NCBI RefSeq assembly: GCF_003751605.1
Contig: NZ_RJVJ01000002.1
Span: forward strand, 372,001 to 436,000
Source of the DNA: Kitasatospora cineracea
GTDB taxonomy: Bacteria > Actinomycetota > Actinomycetes > Streptomycetales > Streptomycetaceae
Length of the DNA: 64,000 bases
Reading direction: 5' to 3'
Positions 8,188-17,499 of this stretch are shown here, in pieces. The translations under genes and the position numbers were made by a program. The notes under the pieces were generated by a model. It did not search any database, was not told the origin of the DNA, and saw only the letters and a program-made list of their open reading frames with translations. Positions within the stretch are counted from its first letter, which is position 1; each line of letters begins with the position of its first letter.

Positions 8188-9102
8188 GTGACCGCTCCCG
8201 CCGCCCCGACGCCCGATCCCGCTGCGGAACTGCACTCCTTCGCCGAACTGCTCGGCATCGAGCAGCTGGAGGAGAACCTGTTCCGGGGCCACTGCCACGC
8301 GGGCGCGCCGCTGCGCGCGTTCGGCGGCCAGGTCGCGGCGCAGGCGCTCACCGCGGCCGGCCGCACGGTGGAGCCGGCCCGCCGGGTGCACAGCCTGCAC
8401 GGCTACTTCCTGCGGCCGGGCGACCCGCGCCGCCCGATCGTCTACCAGGTGGACCGGGCCCGGGACGGCGGCTCGTACGCGACCCGGCGGGTGACGGCGG
8501 TCCAGCGCGGCGAGGTGATCTTCACCATGTCGGCGTCGTTCAAGCGCCCGGAGGCGGCGGGCGACCGGCAGCGCACCATGCCGCCGGTGCCGGGCCCGGA
8601 GGAACTGCCGGACCCGTACCTGGCCTGGCAGCGGGACGCCCCGGAGGAGTACGCGGGCGCGACGGTCTTCCGGGCTCTGCGGATGCGCTTCGTCCCGGCC
8701 GGGGCGCCCGGCCTGCCGCCGGAACTGCCGGGCGTCCCGCAGCAGTTCGTCTGGCTGCGGACCGGCAGCCCGCTGCCGGGGGACGATCCGCTGCTGCAGG
8801 TCTGCGCGTTGACGTACCTGTCCGACCTGACGCTGGCCTCGACCACGGCGCTGCACCTGCAGCCGCACCGGGTGCACCGGGTCGAGGAGCCCCGGGTGGC
8901 GCTGGCCTCGCTGGACCACGCGATGTGGTTCCACCGCCCGTTCCGCGCCGACGAGTGGCTGCTGTTCGCGCAGCGCAGCCCGTCGGCGTCGGACGGCCGG
9001 GGCCTGGCGATGGGTGAGTTCTACGACCGGGACGGGGTGCTGGTGGCCTCCGCCGTCCAGGAGACCCTGCTGCGCGAACTGCGCCCGCGCCCCGCGCGCT
9101 GA
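8188..9102 (+). CDS. tesB: Acyl-CoA thioesterase II
   Basis: This 304-residue double-hotdog protein is a TesB-type thioesterase that hydrolyses medium- and long-chain acyl-CoA to free acid and CoA in the cytoplasm. Conserved family segments are FRGHCHAG, FGGQVAAQAL, HSLHGYFLRPGD and SLDHAMWFHRPFRADEWLLF. Candidate triad residues are D213 in YLSDLTLAS, the Thr pair following it, and Q291 in ASAVQE. GTG 8188 is preferred over ATG 8179 because it sits seven bases after a -10 hexamer. The KstR-type operator in its promoter and the TetR gene 90 bases downstream suggest control by fatty-acid or sterol-derived acyl-CoA; that is inference. Confidence 0.9.
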   Translation: MTAPAAPTPDPAAELHSFAELLGIEQLEENLFRGHCHAGAPLRAFGGQVAAQALTAAGRTVEPARRVHSLHGYFLRPGDPRRPIVYQVDRARDGGSYATRRVTAVQRGEVIFTMSASFKRPEAAGDRQRTMPPVPGPEELPDPYLAWQRDAPEEYAGATVFRALRMRFVPAGAPGLPPELPGVPQQFVWLRTGSPLPGDDPLLQVCALTYLSDLTLASTTALHLQPHRVHRVEEPRVALASLDHAMWFHRPFRADEWLLFAQRSPSASDGRGLAMGEFYDRDGVLVASAVQETLLRELRPRPAR

Positions 9103-9188
9103 GCCCCCGCCACCGCCGTCCGCCGGTACGCACCTGTCGTCATCCACCGGTGACCTGTTGCGTCATACCGCCGCGGGGGGCCGCCCCG

Positions 9189-9194
9189 TATCAT
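9189..9194 (+). promoter_or_regulatory. Leaderless -10 box of the KstR-like TetR gene
   Basis: TATCAT is followed by seven bases and then GTG at 9202. A TGAC-N7-GTCA inverted repeat lies upstream at 9151-9165 and could be an operator. Confidence 0.5.
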
Positions 9195-9201
9195 GGTTCG
9201 G

Positions 9202-9827
9202 GTGACCAAGGTTGACCTGTCACCTCGTCCGGTGGAGGCGATGTCCCCCGTCAGCTCGAACGCCGCGGCTCCCTCCTGTCCGCCGCCCTGGCCCTGGTGA
9301 CCGAGATCGGCGTGGAGCGGCTCCAGATGAAACAGGTGTCGGAGCGTTCGGGCGTGGCCCTCGGGACCGCCTACCGGTACTTCTCGTCGAAGGACCACCT
9401 GCTCGCCGCCGCGATAGCGGACTGGCACCGGCTGCTGCTCGCCGACCTGGTCGGCGAGGTGGGGGCGGGGCGCAGTGCCTCGCCGACCGAGCGGGCGGTG
9501 CGGTTCGTGCGGCGGGGGATGCGGGCGTACCAGCGGCAGCCGGAGCTGGCCCGGTTGCGGGTGGCGGTGGCGACGTCGACGGACCCGTTCGCCAGTGAGG
9601 CGTTGCAGGGCCTGGCCCGGGCGGACCGGGCGGCGCTGGGGGCGGTGATCCCGGAGGTCCCGCCGGCCTCCGGGGAGCTGGTGCGGCACATGGTGGGGCA
9701 CGCCTGGCAGGGCGAGTTGACGGCCTGGGTGACCGGGCGGACCACCCTGGACGACGCCCGCACCCGGCTGGAGGAGATGGTCCGGCTGGTGCTGACGCCG
9801 TACGAGTCGCCGCCGCTGCCGGCCTGA
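9202..9827 (+). pseudogene. TetR family regulator (KstR-like), broken by a -1 frameshift
   Basis: The first codons (VTKVDLSPRPVEAMSP) run out of frame at a five-C run near 9245-9249. In the next frame the text continues RQLERRGSLLSAALALVTEI and then the helix-turn-helix VALGTAYRYFSSKDHLL, a pattern shared with KstR-type regulators. Adding one C restores a normal protein of about 208 residues. Without it only a GTG at 9297 could start the remaining frame, which would drop helix 1 of the DNA-binding domain. The C-terminal ligand-binding half is intact. The gene sits between TesB and a betaine/choline-type transporter and probably controls one or both when functional. Confidence 0.85.
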
Positions 9828-9882
9828 GCCGCCGTCCGCGGCGCCCCGGCGTGCCGCACCGGCCCGCGGGCCGCGCTGTGGA

Positions 9883-9888
9883 CATAGT
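9883..9888 (+). promoter_or_regulatory. Leaderless -10 box of the BCCT gene
   Basis: CATAGT is followed by seven bases and then ATG 9896, with no ribosome-binding sequence between. No -35 hexamer is evident. Confidence 0.45.
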
Positions 9889-9895
9889 GCCTGGT

Positions 9896-11539
<1,644 letters not shown>

Positions 11540-11639
11540 ACCCGCCCCCGGGCCGCCGCCCCCGCCGCGCCCCGGCGCCCCGTGCGGCGCCTGGCCGCGA
11601 CGCCAACTCCCGGACCTTTACCAAGAGTTCGTAATGGCC

Positions 11640-11661
11640 GCCACCGCCCGTCGGCGGTGGC
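11640..11661 (+). terminator. Hairpin downstream of the BCCT gene
   Basis: A 9-bp perfect stem (GCCACCGCC/GGCGGTGGC) with a four-base loop lies about 100 bases after the transporter stop. It has no T-run, so the terminator call is tentative. The rest of 11540-11784 shows nothing further. Confidence 0.45.
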
Positions 11662-11784
11662 ACCCTGGTCCGCGTCGGACCCGGACCGAGCGCCGGGCGC
11701 GGACGGCCGTCATCCGCCCGCGCCCGCCGCCGACCCTCCGGAGGTCCCTTCTCCCCTCCGTCCCGAAAGCCGAAGCACCACCCG

Positions 11785-12915
11785 ATGCCCCGCTCCCCGC
11801 GCCCGCTCTGCGTCCGCCTCGACCGCGCGCTGCGCCGCCGCCTGGCCGCCGCCACCCTCGCCGCCTGCCTGCTGGGCGGACTGCTGCCCGGCACCGCGGG
11901 GGCGGTCCGGCACTGCCGGACCGGGCTGCCGCCCGGCGTGACGGTGCCGATGCTGATGCTGGTCGCGGCGATGTTCATCGGCGGGTTCGAGACCCGGGCG
12001 GCGGACGTCGGCCGGGCCCTGCTGCGGCCCGGCCTGCTGCTGGCTGGGCTGGGCGTGGCACTGCTGCTGCGCACCCTGGTGCTGCTCGGCGCCGAACGGG
12101 CCGCCGCGGGCTGCTGGCCGGACGGCCGGGAGGCCCGCTGGCTGGTGGTCGGGCTGGCGCTGACGGCCGCCATGCCGGTCGCGGGGGCCGCCCAGACCTG
12201 GGGGGCCCGGGCCGGCGGCGACGCCCCGCTGGGCCTGGGCCTGGTGCTCGGCACCACCCTGCTCAGCCCGCTCACCACCCCGCTCGAACTCGCCCTCGCC
12301 GAGGGCCCGGAGGGCGACGGCCCCGGCCGCGTCCTGGACGCCCTGGCCCGCTCGGACGCCACCTGCCGCTTCATGGTGCTGTGGGTCGTCCTGCCGTGCG
12401 TGGCCGGGCTGCTGGCCCGCCGCGCCACCCGCCGGGCGCTGCGCGGCCGGCTGCGGGCCGCCCTGCTGCCCCGGCTGCGGCTGGCCGGGCTGCTCAACGC
12501 GCTCGCCCTGACCTACCTGAACGCGGCCGGGGTGGCCCGGCAGATCGCCCTGCGCCCCGAGCCCCGGCTGGTCGCGGCCGCGGCGGCCTGCGGGGTGCTG
12601 GTCTGCGCCGGACCGTTCCTGGCCGCCTGGCTGGCCGTCCACCGCTCCCGCACCGCCCCGGCGGCCCGCACCACGCTCACCCTCGCCTCCGGCCTGAACA
12701 ACACCAGCGCGGCGGCCGGGCTGGCCGGCGCCCAGTTCGGCGGGCATCCGGCCGTCCTGCTGCCGATCTTCTTCTACGGGGCGGCCCAGCAGGTGCTGGC
12801 CGCCCTGCTGCCCGGGCTGCTGCGCGCCTTCCCGATCGGCCGTTCGACCTGCGCGGATGCGGGAGCGGCGGTTCCGACGCCGAGAGCCCTTCCAGACTTC
12901 ACCCGCGTTTCGTGA
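11785..12915 (+). CDS. Putative BASS-like (bile acid:sodium symporter family) transporter
   Basis: The 376-residue protein has about nine hydrophobic segments and a positively charged N-terminus. The segment SGLNNTSAAAGLAGAQFGG near residue 297 resembles the conserved asparagine-rich crossover region of BASS carriers, and LTAAMPVAGAAQTWG near residue 125 resembles the other half of the symmetric core. Such proteins move organic anions with sodium. The C-terminal 25 residues are polar and unusual. No strong Shine-Dalgarno precedes the ATG; GGAGG lies about 40 bases upstream, so the start is uncertain. The assignment rests on remembered family patterns, and the substrate is unknown. Confidence 0.65.
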   Translation: MPRSPRPLCVRLDRALRRRLAAATLAACLLGGLLPGTAGAVRHCRTGLPPGVTVPMLMLVAAMFIGGFETRAADVGRALLRPGLLLAGLGVALLLRTLVLLGAERAAAGCWPDGREARWLVVGLALTAAMPVAGAAQTWGARAGGDAPLGLGLVLGTTLLSPLTTPLELALAEGPEGDGPGRVLDALARSDATCRFMVLWVVLPCVAGLLARRATRRALRGRLRAALLPRLRLAGLLNALALTYLNAAGVARQIALRPEPRLVAAAAACGVLVCAGPFLAAWLAVHRSRTAPAARTTLTLASGLNNTSAAAGLAGAQFGGHPAVLLPIFFYGAAQQVLAALLPGLLRAFPIGRSTCADAGAAVPTPRALPDFTRVS

Positions 12916-12940
12916 CCGCGTAACACCCCTCTGCCAGGCT
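12912..12940 (+). promoter_or_regulatory. Leaderless promoter of the 61-aa gene
   Basis: GTGACC (-35), 17 bases, then CAGGCT (-10), then seven bases to the ATG. The -35 overlaps the end of the BASS-like gene. Confidence 0.55.
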
Positions 12941-12947
12941 CGGCACC

Positions 12948-13133
12948 ATGAACGCCCGTACCGTCCCGTCGGCCCTGGATCCGCGCTTCCCGCTGCCCCG
13001 CCGCCACCGCCGCCTGCTCGCCTGCGCCGCCGTCGCGGCCTCCGTCGCCCTGGGCTCGCTCGGCGTCGGCGCCACCGTGGAGACCGTCCGGCACCAGGAC
13101 CCGACCACGCAGGCGGCCCCGGCCGGGCGCTGA
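12948..13133 (+). CDS. Small single-pass membrane protein, 61 aa
   Basis: The protein has a basic N-terminal half (FPLPRRHRRLL) followed by one hydrophobic segment (ACAAVAASVALGSLGVGA) and a short polar tail, giving a likely membrane anchor or uncleaved signal. I do not recognise the family. The promoter placed exactly upstream supports that it is a real gene. Confidence 0.55.
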   Translation: MNARTVPSALDPRFPLPRRHRRLLACAAVAASVALGSLGVGATVETVRHQDPTTQAAPAGR

Positions 13134-13202
13134 GCCGAACGGGTGGTGGACCCCGGACGGCCGTCCGATACTGGGGCTGACCGGCCCGAAGGGAGTCCCG
13201 CC

Positions 13203-13418
13203 ATGGAGACCGGCACCGTCAAGTGGTTCAACCCCGACCACGGCTACGGCTACATCACCCCCGACACCGGCGGCCCGGACGTCGCCGTCTACTACGACTC
13301 GGTCCTCGCCGACACCGACGCCCACCGCTACCTCCATCAGGGCCAGCGCGTCCGCTACGACGAGAAGCTCGAAGAATTCCGCCCCGTGGCCGAACACGTC
13401 CACCCCCTCACCCCCTGA
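13203..13418 (+). CDS. Divergent cold-shock domain protein
   Basis: The 71-residue protein starts with the cold-shock signature GTVKWFNPDHGYGYI (RNP1-like), and so belongs to the OB-fold CspA group that binds single-stranded RNA or DNA. Its second nucleic-acid motif is altered: DVAVYYDSV stands where typical family members have DVFVH-[FY]-SAI. The C-terminal part (QRVRYDEKLEEFRPVAEHVHP) also departs from the usual Gly/Pro-rich ending. A GAAGGGAG ribosome-binding site lies upstream of the ATG. The change may alter binding specificity. Confidence 0.85.
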   Translation: METGTVKWFNPDHGYGYITPDTGGPDVAVYYDSVLADTDAHRYLHQGQRVRYDEKLEEFRPVAEHVHPLTP

Positions 13419-13452
13419 CCCGCACCCCGACACCCCGACCGGCGCACCGGCG

Positions 13453-13518
13453 CCCCTCACACCGCCTGCCGGTCCCTCCCCCGCCCCGCCGCCGGAACGG
13501 TTGCCGGGCGGGAGTGGC
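13453..13518 (+). repeat. 66-bp direct repeat, copy 1
   Basis: This segment is repeated exactly 100 bases downstream with two mismatches. Read on the minus strand it spells the same C-terminal peptide and stop as the DUF2398 gene (RPATVPAAGRGRDRQAV), but it lies outside that gene. Confidence 0.9.
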
Positions 13519-13552
13519 AGCCCCACACTCGTTCCCCCTCCCCCGCCCTCTT

Positions 13553-13618
13553 CCCCTCACACCGCCTGCCGGTCCCTCCCTCGCCCCGCCGCCGGAACGG
13601 TTGCGGGGCGGGAGTGGC
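13553..13618 (+). repeat. 66-bp direct repeat, copy 2
   Basis: This copy forms the 3' end of the DUF2398 coding region. It differs from copy 1 at 13581 and 13605. Confidence 0.9.
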
Positions 13619-14999
13619 GCCCGGTGCCGGTCGGGGGTTCGGGTTCGGCGCGGGGGGCGTAGCGGGCGGCGGGGGCGAGCAGCAGCCAGGTGCGGCCGGC
13701 CGGGGCGGCCAGGCCCATGCGGTGGAGCAGGTCGAGCGCGTCGCGCCGGAAGGCGGCGAGGTCGGCGAGGTAGCCCGCGTCCCAGCCGGCGCTCATCCCG
13801 TAGTCGTCGGTGATGTCGCCGAGGGTGCCGTCGATCAGCGCGTCGGGGACCAGGACGGCGGGCGGGGCGTTCTCGGCGGCGGCCGGGCGGAGGTCCTCGA
13901 CCAGGCGTTCGGCGAGCAGCAGGGCGGCCTGGGCGAGGGTGCCGGGGCCGGGGAGGGCGAGGTCGGTGAGTTCGTCGGCGGGATCGAACAGGGCGACGCC
14001 CTCGGCCCGGATCTCGGCGGTGAGGCCGAGGAAGTCGGCGAATCGTTCCGTCTCGGCGGGGGCGGCGGCCAGCAGGTGGGCGCGTTCGGCGGGGGCGAGG
14101 TCGTCGTAGCGGACGACGGGGGTCTCGGCGAGCAGCCGGCGGACGGTGACCTGCGGTCCGGCGGCGGGCAGCGGGGGTGCGGTGAGCAGGTCGGCGGCGA
14201 GTTCGGCGGGCAGCCGCCACTCGTCGAGCAGGGCGCGGACGGGTGCGGGAGCGGGGCCGCCGGCCAGGGCGCGGGCGAGGGCGGCGTACCCGGCGGGGTC
14301 GAGGCCGGCCAGCGGGCGGCCGGGCAGCGGGGCCTTGTGCAGGCGGGCGTGGGCGGGGCCGAGGGTGAGCCGGTAGCCGAGCAGGGTGTGGAAGTGCTCG
14401 GCGAGCGGTTCGGCGTGACGCCGGATCAGTGCGAGTGCGGCGCCGTGCGGCCCGTCGGCGGTGACCAGCGGGTGGGCCATCAGCAGCCGGGCGGCGGTGC
14501 GCAGTTCGGTGGTGGCGGCGGGGTCGCCGGTGGCGGCGGGGCGTTCGGGTTTGCGGTGCCGGCCGCCGCCGGTGGGGCGGGTGCCGGCCTGGGCGGGTGC
14601 TTCGCGGCGTATCCGGCGGTAGCCGAGGGGGCGGAACAGCGGGGAGGTGCTGTGGTGGACGGTGGGGCCGTGCCACCAGCTGGTGCCGGGGGCGGGTTCG
14701 GCCTGCTGGGGTGCGCCGCCGAGGTGCCGGGCCCCGTAGGCGCCGAACACCCGGGTGGCCAGCAGGTCGGCCGCGGCGGGTTCGGCGGCGGCGAACCGGG
14801 CGGCCAACTCCTGGGCGACGGCGGCCGGTTCGGCTGCTGACGGCCCGTCCGGCCGGGGGCCGGGCCGGGTCTGCGGGCGGCCGTCCTGGGGTGTGCCTGG
14901 GCGTGCCTGGGTGGCGAGCCGTCCTGCCCCGCCCGTGCGCCGCGTCCCCGTCCCGCCGGCCGCCGCGGCGGCGCCGGCGGCTGCTTCGTGCCGCTCCAT
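13557..14999 (-). CDS. DUF2398 (TIGR02678, Wadjet JetB-like) family protein, orphan and atypical
   Basis: Residues from about 165 match the DUF2398/TIGR02678 pattern: an ARLLMAHPLVTADGP start, IRRHAEPLAEHFHTLLGYRL, then EIRAEGVALFDPADELTDL and AALLLAERLVEDL, and a C-terminal block ending in LLLAPAARYAP. In type III Wadjet anti-plasmid systems this family supplies the JetB (MukE-like) subunit. Two things are odd. A mid-region winged-helix segment of roughly 100 residues appears to be missing, and about 160 Pro/Ala-rich residues are added at the N-terminus. No DUF2397, SMC-like ATPase or DUF2399 partner is nearby. A -10 TAGGCT lies ten bases before the ATG with no Shine-Dalgarno. Family assignment is from memory of the motif pattern. 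Confidence 0.7.
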   Translation of the reverse strand: MERHEAAAGAAAAAGGTGTRRTGGAGRLATQARPGTPQDGRPQTRPGPRPDGPSAAEPAAVAQELAARFAAAEPAAADLLATRVFGAYGARHLGGAPQQAEPAPGTSWWHGPTVHHSTSPLFRPLGYRRIRREAPAQAGTRPTGGGRHRKPERPAATGDPAATTELRTAARLLMAHPLVTADGPHGAALALIRRHAEPLAEHFHTLLGYRLTLGPAHARLHKAPLPGRPLAGLDPAGYAALARALAGGPAPAPVRALLDEWRLPAELAADLLTAPPLPAAGPQVTVRRLLAETPVVRYDDLAPAERAHLLAAAPAETERFADFLGLTAEIRAEGVALFDPADELTDLALPGPGTLAQAALLLAERLVEDLRPAAAENAPPAVLVPDALIDGTLGDITDDYGMSAGWDAGYLADLAAFRRDALDLLHRMGLAAPAGRTWLLLAPAARYAPRAEPEPPTGTGRHSRPATVPAAGRGRDRQAV

Positions 15000-15052
15000 G
15001 TCGGTGCCAAGCCTAGACGCCGGACCGGCCGCTACGCGCCGGTAACAACCTC

Positions 15053-15081
15053 TTCCGCTGGTCGCCGCCGTCCCCTAGGGT
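15053..15081 (+). promoter_or_regulatory. Leaderless promoter of the sterol desaturase gene
   Basis: TTCCGC (-35), 17 bases, TAGGGT (-10), then seven bases to ATG 15089. Confidence 0.6.
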
Positions 15082-15088
15082 TCCGGGC

Positions 15089-15970
15089 ATGCCACACCTG
15101 CCCGATGTCGTGCTCTGGTCGATACCGGCCTTCGTGCTGCTCACCGTCCTGGAGCTCGTCTCGTACCGGTTCCATCCGGACGAGGACGAGCAGGGCTACG
15201 CCGTGAAGGACACCGCGACGAGCCTGACCATGGGCCTGGGCTCGCTGCTGTTCGACGCGGGCTGGAAGATCCCGATCGTGGCGATCTACTCGTTCCTCTA
15301 CGAGTTGACGCCGCTGCGGGTGCCGGTGCTGTGGTGGACGGTGCCGCTGATGCTGCTCGCCCAGGACTTCTTCTACTACTGGTCGCACCGCGGCCACCAC
15401 GTGATCCGGGTGCTGTGGGCCTGCCACGTGGTGCACCACTCCAGCCGGCACTACAACCTGTCGACCGCGCTGCGCCAGCCCTGGACCTCGGCCACCAGCT
15501 GGGTGTTCTTCGTGCCGATGGTGCTGGCGGGCGTGCACCCGGCGGCGCTGGCGTTCTGCTCCTCGGCCAACCTGGTGTACCAGTTCTGGATCCACACCGA
15601 GCGGATCGGCAGGCTCCCCCGCCCGGTCGAGTACGTCTTCAACACCCCCTCGCACCACCGGGTGCACCACGCCTCGCAGGGCGGCTACCTGGACCGCAAC
15701 TTCGGCGGCATCCTGATCGTCTTCGACCGGCTGTTCGGCTCCTTCGCGGCGGAGGCCGAGCGCCCGGTGTACGGCCTGACCAAGAACATCGGCACCTTCA
15801 ACCCGCTGCGGGTCGCCACCCACGAGTACGCCTCGATCGCCCGGGACGTGCGCGCCGCGACGTCCTGGGGCGACCGGCTGCGCCACCTGGCCAAGGGCCC
15901 GGGCTGGCAGCCCGCGCCGCGTACCGAGCCCACCGCCCCCGCCGCCGGACCGGAGAGTGCCGCCGCATGA
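15089..15970 (+). CDS. Sterol desaturase / fatty acid hydroxylase family protein
   Basis: The 293-residue integral membrane protein has about four hydrophobic helices and the three histidine clusters of the diiron hydroxylase superfamily: HRGHH near residue 100, HVVHH near 113 and HHRVHH near 190. These ligands hold a non-heme diiron centre that hydroxylates or desaturates lipid substrates with oxygen. The start codon of the lysoplasmalogenase gene overlaps its stop (ATGA), so the two are coupled and probably act on ether or other membrane lipids. The electron donor is not encoded nearby. Confidence 0.9.
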   Translation: MPHLPDVVLWSIPAFVLLTVLELVSYRFHPDEDEQGYAVKDTATSLTMGLGSLLFDAGWKIPIVAIYSFLYELTPLRVPVLWWTVPLMLLAQDFFYYWSHRGHHVIRVLWACHVVHHSSRHYNLSTALRQPWTSATSWVFFVPMVLAGVHPAALAFCSSANLVYQFWIHTERIGRLPRPVEYVFNTPSHHRVHHASQGGYLDRNFGGILIVFDRLFGSFAAEAERPVYGLTKNIGTFNPLRVATHEYASIARDVRAATSWGDRLRHLAKGPGWQPAPRTEPTAPAAGPESAAA

Positions 15971-16623
15971 CCCCCGCCCGCACCCCGCGCACCGCGCGGG
16001 CCCTGCTGACCGCCTTCGCCGCCGTCTCGGTGGCGCACCTGCTGGCGATCGCCGTCCACCTGCCGCCCCTGCAGTACGCCACCAAGCCGCTGCTGATGCC
16101 GCTGCTGGCGGCCTGGGTGTGGGCCGCCGCGCGGCCCGGCACACCGCGGCTGCTGGTGCCGGCGCTGCTGTTCGGCGCGGGCGGCGACATCCTGCTGGAG
16201 GTCGGCGGGACGGTGGCGTTCCTGGCCGGGATGGGCTCGTTCGCGGCCGGCCACGCCTGCTACGTGACGATGTTCGTCAAGCTGAGCACCTCCGCCGACC
16301 GCCGCCGGACCTCGCTGGTGGCGGGCTGCTACGCGGCGCTCTGGGCGGTGCTGGTCTTCCGGCTCTGGCCGGACCTGGACGCCGGGATGCGGATCCCGGT
16401 CGCGCTCTACAGCCTGCTGCTGACCGCCACCGCGGCGACCGCCGCGCGGATCAACCGGTGGGCCGGGCTGGGCGGGGCGCTGTTCCTGCTCTCCGACACC
16501 CTGATCGCCACCGACCTGGCGGGCTGGCGGCACCTGCCCGCGCACAGCTTCCTGATCATGCTGACGTACATCGTCGGCCAGTACCTGCTGACCGTCGGGA
16601 CGCTGCGCCGCGTCGCCGCCTGA
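15967..16623 (+). CDS. Lysoplasmalogenase (YhhN/TMEM86 family)
   Basis: The 218-residue protein is almost entirely hydrophobic with about eight membrane helices, as expected for YhhN family enzymes that cleave the vinyl-ether bond of lysoplasmalogens. Conserved polar positions include the TKPLLMP segment near residue 40, GGDILLE near residue 76, and LLSDTLIA near residue 178. Its ATG overlaps the stop of the desaturase by four bases. A strong hairpin follows the stop. A lipid-remodelling partnership with the desaturase is inference from coupling. Confidence 0.85.
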   Translation: MTPARTPRTARALLTAFAAVSVAHLLAIAVHLPPLQYATKPLLMPLLAAWVWAAARPGTPRLLVPALLFGAGGDILLEVGGTVAFLAGMGSFAAGHACYVTMFVKLSTSADRRRTSLVAGCYAALWAVLVFRLWPDLDAGMRIPVALYSLLLTATAATAARINRWAGLGGALFLLSDTLIATDLAGWRHLPAHSFLIMLTYIVGQYLLTVGTLRRVAA

Positions 16624-16627
16624 ACGC

Positions 16628-16668
16628 GCGGGAAGGGCGGCACCCGTGACGGGTGCCGCCCTTCCCGC
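16628..16668. terminator. Bidirectional hairpin terminator
   Basis: A perfect 19-bp stem (GCGGGAAGGGCGGCACCCG and its complement) closes on a three-base loop. It lies between convergent genes: it begins five bases after the lysoplasmalogenase stop and lies about 60 bases from the end of the opposite-strand surface protein gene. Confidence 0.85.
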
Positions 16669-16730
16669 TGCCGCCGGCCGCGGGGGACGCGCGGCCGGCC
16701 GGGTACGGCGGGCGCGTACCGGGGACCGGC

Positions 16731-17324
16731 TCAGGAGGCCCGGCCGGAGGCCGCGCCTCGGCGGCGCAGCAGCCAGAACCCGCCGATGCCGGCGGCGACC
16801 AGCCCGGCGCCGACGGCCAGCCGGGTGCCGTCCACGCCGACCGAGCCGCCCAGGCCGGTCTCCACCCCGCCGTGCGGGAGCCGGGCGCCCTCCCAGACGC
16901 CGGCCCCGGCGGCCGCGCCGCTGCTGGCGGTGGAGGCGGACGCGATGGCGACCGCGCCGACGAAGCCGTCGCCGTTGGGGCACTTGCCGTCGATGCCCCA
17001 GGACGAGTCGGTGGTGGTGCGCTTGGCGGCGGCCGCGGCCATCTCCTGCTCGGAGATGACGGTGGCGCTGCCCGAGTACTTGCCGTCGGGGCCGACACGG
17101 AGCGTGGTGGACCCGCCGGCGAAGGCCAGCGAGGTCGCGGTGACGGTCTTCTCCGTGCTGCTCGCGCACGTGACACTGACCGCGACCGACTGACCGGGCT
17201 GGGCCTGCGCGGGAGAGACCCAGGCGGGTTCGCTGCCCTTCGCGGACGCGGGGGCGGTGCCGGCCAGGCCGAGCAGGACGGTGGTGCCGAGCAGTGCGGC
17301 GGCGGCGGTGCGCGTCGGGCGCAT
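16731..17324 (-). CDS. Secreted, C-terminally anchored surface protein
   Basis: The 197-residue protein has a signal peptide (AALLGTTVLLGLAGTAPASA), an extracellular beta-rich domain with two cysteines (VTCASS and GKCPNG), and a C-terminal hydrophobic helix ended by RRRG. Before the helix stands GGVETGLGGSVG. This resembles sorting-signal regions of streptomycete surface proteins, but there is no exact LAXTG, so sortase attachment is doubtful. An A-rich helical stretch lies mid-protein. The ATG is preceded by CTGGAGG. The function is unknown. Confidence 0.8.
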   Translation of the reverse strand: MRPTRTAAAALLGTTVLLGLAGTAPASAKGSEPAWVSPAQAQPGQSVAVSVTCASSTEKTVTATSLAFAGGSTTLRVGPDGKYSGSATVISEQEMAAAAAKRTTTDSSWGIDGKCPNGDGFVGAVAIASASTASSGAAAGAGVWEGARLPHGGVETGLGGSVGVDGTRLAVGAGLVAAGIGGFWLLRRRGAASGRAS

Positions 17325-17499
17325 GCCGTACCTCCAGGGGGTCGGGGTGGGGGCAGCGGACGGGTGACCGGTCCGCTACTCCTGGTTGCCGCCCACGCTA
17401 GGCAGTGCCGCCCGGCCCGGCGAACCCGTACGGCCGTTCGAGGCCGTCCGGGCCGGTCGGCGCGGCAGGCGCTCCGGGCCCGAACGACCTCGCAGGCGG

